Below the pieces are notes generated by a model. That model made no database searches, was not told where the DNA came from, and saw nothing but the letters and a program-made list of their open reading frames with translations. Positions 36,705 to 46,800 of a DNA stretch of 56,094 nt are shown one piece after another. This DNA is from a virus. The first letter of the stretch is position 1, and each line of letters opens with the position of its first letter. The translations under genes were made by a program, and so were the position numbers. The stretch is taken from positions 1 through 56,094 of IMG/VR virus record IMGVR_UViG_3300027499_000663; one strand, written 5' to 3'.

Positions 36705-39700
36705 ATGAACATTGCAGAACTCGGCATCAAGGTCGATTCGGCTGATGCCGCCAACGCTGCGACCGATCTCGACAAGCTGACCAAGGCTGGTGATCGCGCT
36801 GAGCAGTCCGCCGTCGGCCTGATGAACGAAATGCAGGCGCTGGAAAAGTCACTGTCGAAAGGCGCGACCACCACGCAGGAACTGGCCAAGCAGCGCGAGA
36901 ACCTGGCGAAGCTGACCAAAACCGGTGCGTACGGTGAGGCCGAGTTCACCAAGATCACCGCGCAACTGGACAAGCAGCAAGCGGCGCTGGCGAAGTCGAC
37001 GCTGGATGAACAAAAAGCGCTGAACAGCCTGCTGGGCGCAATCGACCCGGCGAAGGCGGCGCTGGCCAAGCTGGACAAACAGGTCGAGGACCTGGGCAAG
37101 CATCTGGATGCCGGCCGGATCAGCCAGGACCAGTACAACTCGGCGCTCAGCAAGATCGATGGCAACTATGCAGCGCTGGAGAAAACCGCTACCGGATTTG
37201 ACAGGCTGAAGCTCGGCACCCGCCAGGCGCAGGAAAACGTCGTTCAACTCGGTAATGCGCTTTCGTCTGGTGACTGGGGCAGCGGCGTTCGAGCCGTGGC
37301 TCAATTGGGCGCTGGAGCCGGTAGCGCGGCGATAGGCTTTGCGGCGGTCGTCGTGCCGATTGCATTGGCCGCCGGCGCGCTCGCCACTCTCGCCAACGCC
37401 TATTACCAAGGCAGCAAGGAGGCTCAGGAGTACAACAAGTCTCTGGTATTGACCGGTAATTACGCCGGCACCAATGCCACCCAACTCGCCGAGATGGCGC
37501 GGCAGATCAGCGCAACCGTTGGCACGACCGGCGCAGCGGCTGAAGTTCTGGCTACCCTGGCTGGTAACGGCAAGCTGGCGAGCGGCAGTTTCGTAGAAAT
37601 CTCCGAAGCAGCCCTGGCGATGGAGAAGGCAACCGGCAAGTCGGTGGATGCCACTGTCGCCGAGTTCGTGAAGATCGCTGACGATCCGGTTGCGGCGGCG
37701 AAGTTGCTGAATGATCAGTATCACTTCCTGACTGCCTCCGTGTACTCGCAGATCGTTGCCCTGAAAGAGCAGGGTGATGAGGTAGGAGCGACCAAACTCC
37801 TCACCGACATTTATGCCGAAACCGTTAAAGGTCGAGCAGGGGAGATCACTCAGAATCTCGGAATTGTTGAAAAGGCCTGGGCTGCAATTCGCGGCGAAAC
37901 AGCGAAAACTTTTGATGCACTGAAGAATGTCGGTCGCGAACAAGACGAGCAATTGCGAGTCGCCGAGCTCACTCAAAAGCTGGCGTATCTGCAATCGACG
38001 GTCGGTACCGGATACGAGGATGGCGATGCGAAAGACCGCATCACGGCGATCACGGATGAGCTGAGCTTCCTGAAGGACAAGCGGGACGCAAGCGCTGACA
38101 TTGCGAAGTATGACGCCGACACGGCTAAGGCTCAGCAAGACGCTGTTTCCGCGATGTCGAAAGTTGATGCTCTCACCAAGTCTTCGCTGACCAATGAGCA
38201 AAAGCGCGCCGAGGCGATCAAGGACTACAAGAAAAGCCTGGACGATATCCGGAAGGTCGATCCGAAAGACTCTCGGCTGGACCCAGCGGCAGTCGCCAAG
38301 AACATGGCGAACCTAAACGACAAGTTCAAGGATCCCAAGGCTGCCGCCGGCAGCGTCGATCTGTCCGGCTTCAACAGCGCGAAGAACGTATTGGCCGAAA
38401 CCCTGGCCTATTACAAAAACGCGGACAAGGAGCTTGAAGCCTCCCAGCGCGCTGGGGTGATCTCTCAGGCCAGTTACACCGAGCAACGCGTCAGTCTGTT
38501 GCAGCAGGAGGCTAATGAGGTCGCCCAAAGCTATCAGTCGGAGATCGATTCGCTCGAAGCAGCCAAGACCAAGAAGGGCACGACCGCGGCTCAGGTCATC
38601 CAGATCGATCAGAAGATTGCCGATGCCCGCAGCGCCATGGTCAAGGCGCAACAGGACAGCGGCAGTGAATTGTCGATCATCGCCACAAACGAAGAGGGCC
38701 GCCTACGCAAACAGACGCTGGCGGTCAATACGTACACCAGCGCTCTGCAGCAACAGGTCGACACACTTCGGCAGCAGGGATTGCGGGCGGCATCAGGCCT
38801 CGGCCAAGGTGACCGGCAGCGCGCGCTGACCGATCAGCAGAACGGGATCGACGACCGCTTTAACCAACAGCGGCTGGAACTGGCCAACCAATACGGCGAC
38901 GGCTCGCGCGGTATGAGCCTCGACGAGTACAACCAGAAACTGGCAGCGCTGAAGGCTACCCAACAGGATCTGCACGACACTGTGCGGGCCAACTACGACG
39001 ACATGACCGCCGCCCAGGGCGACTGGAGCGCTGGCGCATCGTCGGCGTGGCAGAACTACTTGGAGTCAGCGCGGGACGTTGCGGGGCAAACGAAGAGCCT
39101 GTTCACCAACGCCTTCAGCTCCATGGAAGACGCGATCGTCAACTTCGCCATTACCGGGAAGCTGTCGTTTGCGGACTTCACGAAGTCGATCCTGGCGGAC
39201 ATGGCGCGCATTGCCACGCGACAAGCCAGTTCTGCACTGCTCGGCAGTCTGGTGGGGGCTGCAACCAGCTACTTCGCAGCGGGCTCAGGTAACGGGCTGG
39301 CTGCTGGATCAGCCGGCGCGGAGTCGTCGAACCTCGGCGCATCGCAAGCCGGATATTCCAACGTCGATTTCTCCGGTTATCGCGCTGCTGGTGGCCCAGT
39401 CGCGGCCAACTCTCTGTACCAGGTCAACGAACTCGGGCCAGAGCTTTACAACGAGGGCGGCCGGTCGTTCCTCATGACCGGCGCGAATGGCGGCAGCGTT
39501 ACTCCGCTCACGTCTGGAGCCAACGTTGCAGCTATGAGCGGCGGTGGAGGCCAGGGTGGAATCACCATTAATGCGCCGGTTAGCGTTACCACCCTGGATC
39601 GAAGTTCAGAAGGGATGCAACTCGATCAACAAGCGCTGGCGAAGAATCTCCAAACGCAAATGAAGGCGGCTGCTGAAAAGGCCCTTGCCGAATCTTGGCG

Positions 39701-39743
39701 CGCGGGCGGTATCAGTTTCCGTAACGCAAATGGGAGGACCTGA
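36705..39743 (+). CDS. Tail tape measure protein
   Basis: A 1012-aa protein that sets tail length and marks the phage as a long-tailed siphovirus. It starts MNIAELGIKVDSADAANAATDLDKLTKAG, followed by long coiled coils, a hydrophobic segment (about 205-235: GSAAIGFAAVVVPIALAAGALATLANAYY) and a lambda-H-type region (LAEMARQISATVGTTGAAAEVLATLAGNG). The C-terminal region contains NAFSSMEDAIVNFAITGKLSFADFTKSILADMARI, typical of lambda-type tape measures. At about 0.15 nm per residue the tail would be about 150 nm. Confidence 0.95.
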   Translation: MNIAELGIKVDSADAANAATDLDKLTKAGDRAEQSAVGLMNEMQALEKSLSKGATTTQELAKQRENLAKLTKTGAYGEAEFTKITAQLDKQQAALAKSTLDEQKALNSLLGAIDPAKAALAKLDKQVEDLGKHLDAGRISQDQYNSALSKIDGNYAALEKTATGFDRLKLGTRQAQENVVQLGNALSSGDWGSGVRAVAQLGAGAGSAAIGFAAVVVPIALAAGALATLANAYYQGSKEAQEYNKSLVLTGNYAGTNATQLAEMARQISATVGTTGAAAEVLATLAGNGKLASGSFVEISEAALAMEKATGKSVDATVAEFVKIADDPVAAAKLLNDQYHFLTASVYSQIVALKEQGDEVGATKLLTDIYAETVKGRAGEITQNLGIVEKAWAAIRGETAKTFDALKNVGREQDEQLRVAELTQKLAYLQSTVGTGYEDGDAKDRITAITDELSFLKDKRDASADIAKYDADTAKAQQDAVSAMSKVDALTKSSLTNEQKRAEAIKDYKKSLDDIRKVDPKDSRLDPAAVAKNMANLNDKFKDPKAAAGSVDLSGFNSAKNVLAETLAYYKNADKELEASQRAGVISQASYTEQRVSLLQQEANEVAQSYQSEIDSLEAAKTKKGTTAAQVIQIDQKIADARSAMVKAQQDSGSELSIIATNEEGRLRKQTLAVNTYTSALQQQVDTLRQQGLRAASGLGQGDRQRALTDQQNGIDDRFNQQRLELANQYGDGSRGMSLDEYNQKLAALKATQQDLHDTVRANYDDMTAAQGDWSAGASSAWQNYLESARDVAGQTKSLFTNAFSSMEDAIVNFAITGKLSFADFTKSILADMARIATRQASSALLGSLVGAATSYFAAGSGNGLAAGSAGAESSNLGASQAGYSNVDFSGYRAAGGPVAANSLYQVNELGPELYNEGGRSFLMTGANGGSVTPLTSGANVAAMSGGGGQGGITINAPVSVTTLDRSSEGMQLDQQALAKNLQTQMKAAAEKALAESWRAGGISFRNANGRT

Positions 39744-40081
39744 TGGCAATCGAAACGTTTATCTGGCCAACAGAGCGAGGTAGTTCGCCAGAGATTACCT
39801 ATAGGGTGCGGACATCGAAGTTTGGTGGCGGCTACGCGCAGGTCTCTGGCGACGGACCAAACAACAAAGAGGACTCCTACCCAGTCACCTTCACCGGCCA
39901 GAAGGCGAAGGTGCTGGAGATAATGGAGTTTCTCGACCGGCACGCCGGAGCAAAGGCGTTTCTCTGGACAACGCCACTCGGCCAGCTCGGATTGTTCACC
40001 TGCAAAAATCCCTCACCTACGCCTGCGGGAGGTGGGGTCTTCAAGCTTACGGCGACGTTTGACCGTGCCTTTCAACCTTAG
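39743..40081 (+). CDS. Minor tail protein M-like
   Basis: A 112-aa protein of the lambda gpM family (MAIETFIWPTERGSSPEITYRVRTSKFGGGYAQVSGDGPNNKEDSYPV..., FLDRHAGAKAFLWTTPLGQLGLFTC). It joins the tail tip. The ATG overlaps the tape-measure stop. Confidence 0.88.
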   Translation: MAIETFIWPTERGSSPEITYRVRTSKFGGGYAQVSGDGPNNKEDSYPVTFTGQKAKVLEIMEFLDRHAGAKAFLWTTPLGQLGLFTCKNPSPTPAGGGVFKLTATFDRAFQP

Positions 40082-40089
40082 GATCAACC

Positions 40090-40839
40090 ATGCCGCTGAT
40101 CAGTGACATCCAGGTGCTTGAGCCTGGCAGTGAGGTGCTGCTCTTTGAATTGGACGGCACGGACTACGGGGCGGACGTTCTGCGCTTCCACGGGCACGCG
40201 ATACCGCACACGCCTGCAGAGCTGATCGCTGCCGGTGACGATGCCGACCAGTTACCAGCGAAAGCGATTTACTGGCAGGGCAACGAATACAGCGCCTGGC
40301 CGATGCAGATCGACGGTATCGAGGCCAACGGCGACGGCACAGCAGTACGGCCCACCCTATCGGTCGGTAACGTCAATGGCCGAATCACAGCGCTATGCCT
40401 GGCGTTTCAGGACCTGGCGGATTTCCAACTGACGATGCGCCATACGCTGGGCAGTTACCTGGACGCGGTGAATTTTCCTGCCGGTAACCCGACAGCGGAC
40501 CCAACCCAAGAAACGATCGAGGTCTGGTATATCGACCAGAAGACGAACGAGGACGGGGAGACGGTGAGTTGGGAGCTTGCAAGCCCGGGCGATGTGGGCG
40601 GCGAATCCGTAGGCCGGCAGGCCACAACCCTGTGCCACTGGTGCCTCACCGGCGGGTACCGGGGGCCGAGTTGCGGCTACACCGGGGGCTACGTCACGAA
40701 AGACGGCGTGGCCACCGATAACCCTGAGCTCGACGAGTGTGACGCCACGCTGGGCCGTGGCTGTATTCCGCGCTTCGGTGAGGGTAATCCGCTGCCGTTC
40801 GGCGGATTCCCCGCAGTTTCCCTGATCGCCCGGAGTTGA
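40090..40839 (+). CDS. Minor tail protein L-like
   Basis: A 249-aa protein of the lambda gpL family. The N-terminal beta domain is followed by a cysteine cluster, ATTLCHWCLTGGYRGPSCGYTGGY...DECDATLGRGCIPRFG, which in lambda L holds an iron-sulfur cluster. FGGFPAVSLI closes the protein as in relatives. Distal tail hub component. Confidence 0.92.
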   Translation: MPLISDIQVLEPGSEVLLFELDGTDYGADVLRFHGHAIPHTPAELIAAGDDADQLPAKAIYWQGNEYSAWPMQIDGIEANGDGTAVRPTLSVGNVNGRITALCLAFQDLADFQLTMRHTLGSYLDAVNFPAGNPTADPTQETIEVWYIDQKTNEDGETVSWELASPGDVGGESVGRQATTLCHWCLTGGYRGPSCGYTGGYVTKDGVATDNPELDECDATLGRGCIPRFGEGNPLPFGGFPAVSLIARS

Positions 40840-40841
40840 CC

Positions 40842-41606
40842 ATGCGCAAGCACATATTGAGTGCGATCCAGGCGCACGCGGCCACTGAGTACCCGAAAGA
40901 ATGCTGCGGCCTGCTACTGGGCATCGGTCGCAAGCAGCAGTATTACCCCTGCCGAAACATTGCCAGCGAGCCGAACGAGGAGTTCCGGATCGACCCGGAG
41001 CAGTACACCGCGGCTGAAGACATTGGAGAAGTGATCGGCATCGTTCACTCGCACCCGGACGCCACCAGCCGCCCGTCGCCACGTGACATGGCAATGTGCG
41101 AGGCGACCGAGTTGCCTTGGCACATCCTCAGCTGGCCGGAGGGCGATCTGCGCACGATCATACCCGCCGGTGACGTCCCGCTGTTGAAGCGTCCATTCGT
41201 TCACGGTGCTTGGGACTGCTGGCAGGTCTGCGCCGATTGGTATAAGCGCGAGTGGGGGCTGGAGTTCGAGGCCTTCAAGCGCGCCGACGGCTGGTGGGAG
41301 AGCAAAGACAACACCAGTCTGTACGAGGCGAACTACGAGGCCGCCGGCTTTTACCGGGTTGACCAGCCGCAGCGCGGCGACATGATCGTGATGGAAGTTG
41401 GCAGAACGGTTTACCCGAACCATGCCGGCATCTTCCTCGGCGTCGATCCGGCGCTACCAGGAGAGGACTCAACCACCTTTGGCCCTGGCCCTTTCCTGCT
41501 GCACCACCTGTATGGCAGGCCGTCAGAGGCGATCGTGTTCGGTGGGCCGTGGCTTGACCGGACACGCCTGATCCTCAGGCACAAAGACGCAAAACAATCA
41601 GAATGA
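40842..41606 (+). CDS. Tail protein K-like: JAMM peptidase plus NlpC/P60
   Basis: A 254-aa protein. The N-terminal Mov34/JAMM domain has metal-site VHSHPDATSRPSPRD (H-x-H-x(7-10)-S-x-x-D). The C-terminal NlpC/P60 domain has the catalytic Cys in WDCWQV, His in YPNHAGIFLG and HHLYGR nearby. In lambda K these help assemble the tail tip and may cut the cell wall on entry. A TTG at 40836 overlapping the previous stop is an alternative start; I prefer the ATG at 40842. Confidence 0.92.
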   Translation: MRKHILSAIQAHAATEYPKECCGLLLGIGRKQQYYPCRNIASEPNEEFRIDPEQYTAAEDIGEVIGIVHSHPDATSRPSPRDMAMCEATELPWHILSWPEGDLRTIIPAGDVPLLKRPFVHGAWDCWQVCADWYKREWGLEFEAFKRADGWWESKDNTSLYEANYEAAGFYRVDQPQRGDMIVMEVGRTVYPNHAGIFLGVDPALPGEDSTTFGPGPFLLHHLYGRPSEAIVFGGPWLDRTRLILRHKDAKQSE

Positions 41607-41631
41607 CGCGGCAGGTCCGCAGGAGAAAAAT

Positions 41632-41703
41632 ATGAAAAGTGTAATCGAGTCAGCAGCAAAAACCGCCAGTGGCGAACCGGTCTGGCGGCTAACTAAAGGC
41701 TAG
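41632..41703 (+). CDS. Possible 23-aa peptide after K
   Basis: MKSVIESAAKTASGEPVWRLTKG, with AGGAG seven bases before its ATG: a much better ribosome site than chance. Its TAG overlaps the end of the minus-strand gene. It could be a genuine microprotein or a relic of a longer gene interrupted by the insertion at this point. Confidence 0.4.
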   Translation: MKSVIESAAKTASGEPVWRLTKG

Positions 41704-41945
41704 TTTCCTTTGTTTTCCAGCAATTTTTCGATATCAGCTACGCTTCTCTGAACGACACTTAGAGGCCACTCATAAGCGTCAAAGTCATCCCCGTCGCTGC
41801 ATCCCCGAGCTGGAACTTCAGTAAAAAATTTTGCCGCTGCATCCAGGGCAGAGGAATCAAACCCTGGTGATTTTTTGAGTGCATATGTCAGCGATGCCAG
41901 CGCCATTAACACGCCATTTTCAAATGGTTTTATTTCGTATGCCAC
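41700..41945 (-). CDS. Accessory protein antisense in tail region, 81 aa
   Basis: MAYEIKPFENGVLMALASLTYALKKSPGFDSSALDAAAKFFTEVPARGCSDGDDFDAYEWPLSVVQRSVADIEKLLENKGN: soluble, acidic, helical. AGGAGGTC lies just upstream (41949-41958), which is a strong start. It lies between tail genes K and I and opposes them. Not recognised; part of an insertion of three accessory genes. Confidence 0.6.
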   Translation of the reverse strand: MAYEIKPFENGVLMALASLTYALKKSPGFDSSALDAAAKFFTEVPARGCSDGDDFDAYEWPLSVVQRSVADIEKLLENKGN

Positions 41946-42143
41946 TTTGACCTCCTAGGTCATAAACGCGCCGAAATTGGCGCAATCCCAGTCCTTGGGC
42001 TTGCAGGCAAAGGACTGGGGTTATCCGTTGCGTGAAGGCAGGAGGCTACTACGGAGAGTGGCGATGCGTTACTGGGGATTCGTACAGGCTGTTTGAGGAG
42101 TGATGCTAGAATGCTGGCTCCACTCGAGCGAAGGAATGTCCAG

Positions 42144-42629
42144 ATGTTGAAATACAGCGATATCACCCAACGATTCATCGAGTTCCGGCGCGAGCAGGAT
42201 GAGTATTGGGAGCACTTGCGGAAGGCGGCGTACCAGCTGCTGAAAGATCTTGAGATATCGTTAGAGTTGCCGTCTCAATCCTGGACGGACGAGACTGGCA
42301 AGCTCTTCCACTATGTCGACATCGGATCGATCGAAAGTGGTGAGTTCAAGCGTGTTCATCCGATGGAGTTCCAAGGAGAGGATCTTCGTTATAACTTCGC
42401 GATACGCATTGCTTTGGAAGAAAGCTCGAAGGATGTGTCGAAGGCTTTTTATTTCCAGCGCGTAACTTTGTTCGCTAACAATGAAGTCATTGTTGTCACA
42501 CTTGCTGGCGCAGATAACGAAACCGTCTTCAACACATCGAAAGACGTTGCGGACGGCCAATTCTCAACTGTCGTTGAGGCGATCAAGGAAAATCTGATGG
42601 GTGTGCTGACGCTGAAAGTGTCAGGCTGA
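42144..42629 (+). CDS. Accessory hypothetical protein in tail region, 161 aa
   Basis: MLKYSDITQRFIEFRREQDEYWEHLRKAAYQLLKDLEISLELPSQSWTDETGKLFHYVDIGSI..., an alpha/beta protein with a well-defined helical start. AAGGAATG precedes the ATG; the longer frame from 42093 lacks such a site. It ends in a strong terminator (42636-42663), so it is an independent unit. Unknown function. Confidence 0.65.
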   Translation: MLKYSDITQRFIEFRREQDEYWEHLRKAAYQLLKDLEISLELPSQSWTDETGKLFHYVDIGSIESGEFKRVHPMEFQGEDLRYNFAIRIALEESSKDVSKAFYFQRVTLFANNEVIVVTLAGADNETVFNTSKDVADGQFSTVVEAIKENLMGVLTLKVSG

Positions 42630-42635
42630 TTCCCA

Positions 42636-42663
42636 GTAGCCCGGCTCAGTTCCGGGCTTTTTC
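42636..42663 (+). terminator. Terminator of the 161-aa accessory gene
   Basis: AGCCCGG (42638-42644) / CCGGGCT (42652-42658) followed by T-run. Without antitermination it would also block late transcription from K into I and J. Confidence 0.88.
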
Positions 42664-42715
42664 ATTTCCGCCTGCGCCAGTGATATCGTTCACCCTTTCC
42701 ACAGGAGTGACGTGC

Positions 42716-43138
42716 ATGAAATTGATCGTAGGAGCGGTTGCGGCGATGTTGCTGGGGGGGTGCGCGACGTCGCCAACACCTTCAGGTCAGGCGCGCCAAG
42801 CGCCGTCGAGCCAAGTGCTGGCGTTCCAAAGCAAGCCGTCTGGAGCCTATGGCACTCTCCAAGTGATTCGCGACTCTGGACACACTGGCAGTCTTTGTTC
42901 TATGGCCGTTTTCATTGACGGCAAGCAGGCGGCCAAGCTCGACCCGGGGCAAAAGGTATCCTTCTATCTACCGCCGGATTCGGTGTCGTTGGGAGCGGCC
43001 TATACCGGCTCGGGTATCTGCTCTATGGGAGCGGACCGTGTTGAGCGCGAGGCGATCGTAAAAGACGGAGCGGTCAAAAAATACAGAGTGTTTACCAGCG
43101 GTGATGGGCAGGTAGACATACTCCCCACAACGCTTTGA
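42716..43138 (+). CDS. Predicted lipoprotein in tail region, 140 aa
   Basis: Signal peptide and lipobox MKLIVGAVAAMLLGGCATSPTP, so it should be lipidated at Cys16. The mature domain is beta-rich (SGAYGTLQVIRDSGHTGSLCSMAVFIDGKQAAKLDPGQKVSFYLPPDSVSL), with a PEGA/DUF2846-like character (FIDG...LxPGQ...). AGGAG lies upstream and its own terminator follows. It is a likely lysogenic conversion gene that could mask a phage receptor, by analogy with other prophage lipoproteins. Confidence 0.7.
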   Translation: MKLIVGAVAAMLLGGCATSPTPSGQARQAPSSQVLAFQSKPSGAYGTLQVIRDSGHTGSLCSMAVFIDGKQAAKLDPGQKVSFYLPPDSVSLGAAYTGSGICSMGADRVEREAIVKDGAVKKYRVFTSGDGQVDILPTTL

Positions 43139-43141
43139 AAC

Positions 43142-43165
43142 TGGCCGCCTTCGGGCGGTTTTTTA
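43142..43165 (+). terminator. Terminator of the lipoprotein gene
   Basis: CCGCC (43145-43149) TTCG GGCGG (43154-43158) followed by six T: a short UUCG-capped stem typical of Pseudomonas terminators. Confidence 0.85.
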
Positions 43166-43181
43166 TTGGCCGGAGGAAATC

Positions 43182-43790
43182 ATGGCTTCATCTGCTCACT
43201 ACACTCCGACAACGAAGGTCATGTTGTCCGGATCGCTGGCCAAGAGGTTTTTCCGCAGCAAACCATTTTTGCTTGATGGTGGATCGGGATCTGAAGTTCT
43301 TCGCGCACTGAATGCCACGGTTGAGGGTTTTGCCGAAGAAATAAAAAGGCTTGAACGGCTAGGGATGACATTCGCGATTTTTCGAAATCGCAAAAACATT
43401 GGGATAAGTGGCCTTGACCTCGGTGGGGCACGTGAAGTCCGAATCGTGCCTGTAGTTTCGGGCAGCAAGCGCGCCGGTGGCCTGCAAACAATTATCGGAA
43501 CGGTTCTTATCGCAGCAGCATTCGTGCTGTCTTTCACGCCTTTCGCTGCAGCCTCACCGTTCCTGTATCAGATAGGCGCCGCAATGGTAATCGGTGGCGT
43601 AATTCAAATGCTCAGCCCCCAAGCCTCTGGCCTGAAGCAGAGCTCATCCCCAGAAAACGCTCCGTCTTACGCTTTCGGCAGCGCCAAAAACACCACCGCC
43701 AGCGGCAATCCAGTCCCGATCTGCATTGGCGATCGGCGCTGGGGCGGCATGATCATTTCCGCATCGATCTATGCCGAAGACAAAACGTAA
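43182..43790 (+). CDS. Tail assembly protein I-like
   Basis: A 202-aa protein of the lambda gpI family. KVMLSGSLAKRFFRSKPFLLDGGSGSEVLRALNATVEGFAEEIKRL is a ubiquitin-like N-terminus. Two hydrophobic helices (IIGTVLIAAAFVLSF; FLYQIGAAMVIGGVIQMLSP) follow, then the YAFGSAKNTTASGNPVPICIGDRRWGGMIISASI end, as in relatives. It helps assemble J into the tip. Confidence 0.9.
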   Translation: MASSAHYTPTTKVMLSGSLAKRFFRSKPFLLDGGSGSEVLRALNATVEGFAEEIKRLERLGMTFAIFRNRKNIGISGLDLGGAREVRIVPVVSGSKRAGGLQTIIGTVLIAAAFVLSFTPFAAASPFLYQIGAAMVIGGVIQMLSPQASGLKQSSSPENAPSYAFGSAKNTTASGNPVPICIGDRRWGGMIISASIYAEDKT

Positions 43791-43807
43791 TCCGCACGCA
43801 GCAAGCA

Positions 43808-43832
43808 GGCCGCCCATGAGGCGGTTTTTTTT
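43808..43832 (+). terminator. Terminator-like hairpin between I and J
   Basis: CCGCC (43810-43814) / GGCGG (43820-43824) followed by eight T. Such hairpins recur between late genes here and imply that late RNA polymerase is made resistant. Confidence 0.75.
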
Positions 43833-43847
43833 CGCCTGGAGGAAAGC

Positions 43848-46800
43848 ATGGGCGCAGCACAGATGATCGACATCCACGGGGCGAAGGGCGGCGAAAGCAA
43901 GCCAAAGTCGCCGACCGAGGCCAGCGACAACCTCCGCTCGACCAACCTGGCCAAGCTGCTGATAGCCGTTGGCGAGGGCGAATTCGACGAAGTCCCGACC
44001 GATTACGACATCTACCTGGACAACACTCCGATCCGTGACGCCAGTGGCAACGTCAACTTCCCGAACGTGAAATGGGACTGGCGCCCGGGCTCGGTTGATC
44101 AGACCTACATCCCCGGCATTCCTGCGGTCGAGAACGAAACCTCGCTGAACGTCGAGTTGCGCAACGATGCGCCGTGGGTTCGCTCGATCACCAACACTCA
44201 GCTTTCGGCCGTGCGCATTCGCTTCGCCTGGCCAGCGCTGCAGCGACAAGATGATGAGGGAAACGTCGTCGGCTACCGGATTGATTATGCGATCGACCTG
44301 GCCACCGACGGCGGAGCGTACCAGCAGGTATACCCCGACGCCGTCGACGGCAAGACCACCACGCGCTACGAGCGCTCCCGGCGAATTGATCTGCCAGACG
44401 CCACCACGGGCTGGCAAGTCCGCGTCCGCCGCCTGACGCCGAACCAGAACAGCAACAAGATCGCTGACACCATGCTGATTGCCGGTATCACCGAGGTGAT
44501 CGATGCCAAGCTGCGGTACCCGAACACCGCGCTGCTTTACATCGAGTTCGACGCCGAGCAGTTCTCCAACATTCCGGCAGTGACTGTGCGGTGCAGGGCT
44601 CGGCGCTGGATGGTGCCGAGCAACTACGACCCGATCCAGCGTACCTACACCGGGACGTGGGACGGCTCGATGAAGTCGGCCTGGACCAACAACCCTGCAT
44701 GGGTCACCTATGGTGTGTGCACCGAAGACCGCTTCGGCCTTGGCAAGCGCATCAAGCCGTTCATGGTCGACAAGTGGGAGCTCTACCGGATTGCCCAGTA
44801 CTGCGACCAGATGGTGCCTAACGGGCTTGGTGGTGTAGAGCCGCGCTTTCTCTGTGACATGAACCTGCAGGGCAAGGCCGACGCGTGGTCGCTGCTGCGC
44901 GACATCGCCGGCATTTACCGTGGCATGACCTACTGGGCGCAGGGCCAGCTGGTGATGCAGGCCGACATGCCGCGCGCGCAGGACTTCGACTACGTGTTCA
45001 CCCGGGCCAACGTCGTCGACGGCAAGTTTTCCTACGGCAGTGCGTCGGCGAAAACCCGTTACACCCGTGCGCTGGTCAGCTACGACAACCCGGCGAACAA
45101 CTACGACACCGACGTGATTCCGTTTGCCGATCTGGATCTGCAACGCCGCTACGGCGACCGTCCCACCGAGTTGAGCGCCATTGGCTGCACCCGCGCCTCA
45201 GAGGCCCAGCGCCGCGGCAAATGGGCAATCCTCAGCAACAACCAGGACCGCACCGTTTCGTTCAAGACCGGCATGGAGGGCGTGATCCCGCTGCCCGGCC
45301 ACATCATCCCGGTGGCAGACTCGCTGCTGGCGGGGCGGGAGGTCGGTGGGCGTATCTCGGCGGCCGCCGGCCGCGTGGTGACATTGGACCGTGACACCCA
45401 GGCCAAGGCCGGCGACCGACTGATCATCAACCTGCCAGGCGGACGTGCCGAAGGGCGCACCGTGCAGAGTGTGAGCGGCCGGGCGCTGACCGTGACCGTG
45501 GCCTACAGCGAGCCGCCGCTCCCGCAGCTGCAATGGGCGCTCGACGCCGATGATCTGGCGATCCCGCTGTATCGCGTGCTGCGGACCAAGCGCACCGCCG
45601 AAGGCGACTTCGAGATCAGCGCGCTGCAGTTCGACCCCAGCAAGTTCGCGCACATTGACACTGGCGCTCGGCTGGAAGAGCGCCCGATCAGCGTCATTCC
45701 GATCACCGTGGTACCGGCGCCGGCGAGCGTCACCCTCACTGCAAACTCGGTTGTGTCCCAGGGCATCGCCGTCGCCACCATGACCATCACCTGGCCCGCA
45801 GTGAACGGCGCCGTGGGTTATGACGTGGAATGGCGCAAGGACAGCGGCAACTGGATCAAGCTGCAGCGCACCGGCGGTACCAGCGTCGACGTGGTCGGCA
45901 TTTATGCCGGCGCCTACGTGGCCCGCGTCCGCGCGGTGAGTGCCTTCGACATTTCGTCGATCTGGCGCAACTCGATCCTGACCAACCTGAGCGGCAAGCA
46001 GGGGTTGCCGCCGGCGGTGTCGTATCTCACGGCCTCGCCGCTGCTGTTCGGCATCTACCTGAAGTGGGGCTTCCCGGCGGGCGCCGAAGACACCCAGCGC
46101 ACAGAAATCTGGTATGGGCCGTCGACCAGCCTGGAGGCGGCCACCAAGCTGACAGACCTGTCGTACCCGCAAAGCGACTTCTCGATGCTCGGTCTTCGAG
46201 CTGGCGTGACCTTCTACTTCTGGGCGCGCTTGGTGGATAGGATCGGTAACATAGGTCCTTGGTACCCGGTTGGCATTGGCGTGCAAGGACAGTCAAGCGC
46301 AGATGCGGCGGCGATCCTGGAAATGATCGCCGGCGAGATTGGTCGTACGGAGCTTGGCCAGGACATACTTGACGAAATCGACAAAATTCCCGGCCTTCAG
46401 GATCAAATTGACTCACTCGACGGGCTGAAGGGATACGACCCTGATTTGCCGTACGCCAAAGGGACTCTAATTGTCGAGGGAGGGCACATTTACCAGGCTG
46501 TGCAAGACGTCCCGGTCGATACCCCACCACCGAACACGGCGTATTGGGCTGATGTCGGCGATCTTCTCGAAACCGCGAATGGGTTGGCCGAGCAAGTAGC
46601 CACTCACACCGCAGAGATCACCGAGCTCGACGGTGTCGTAACTGCGCAAGCGACCAGCCTCCAGGCATTGCGTTCGGCCTATCGGGAGGATGACGGGGAG
46701 GGCGATGCCATCGACGCACTGCGCGGTTGGAACGCTACCTCAAGTTTCGCGCAAGAGGTAAAGGTCCGAACGTCGCAAAACAGCGCTCTTACGGAGAGAC

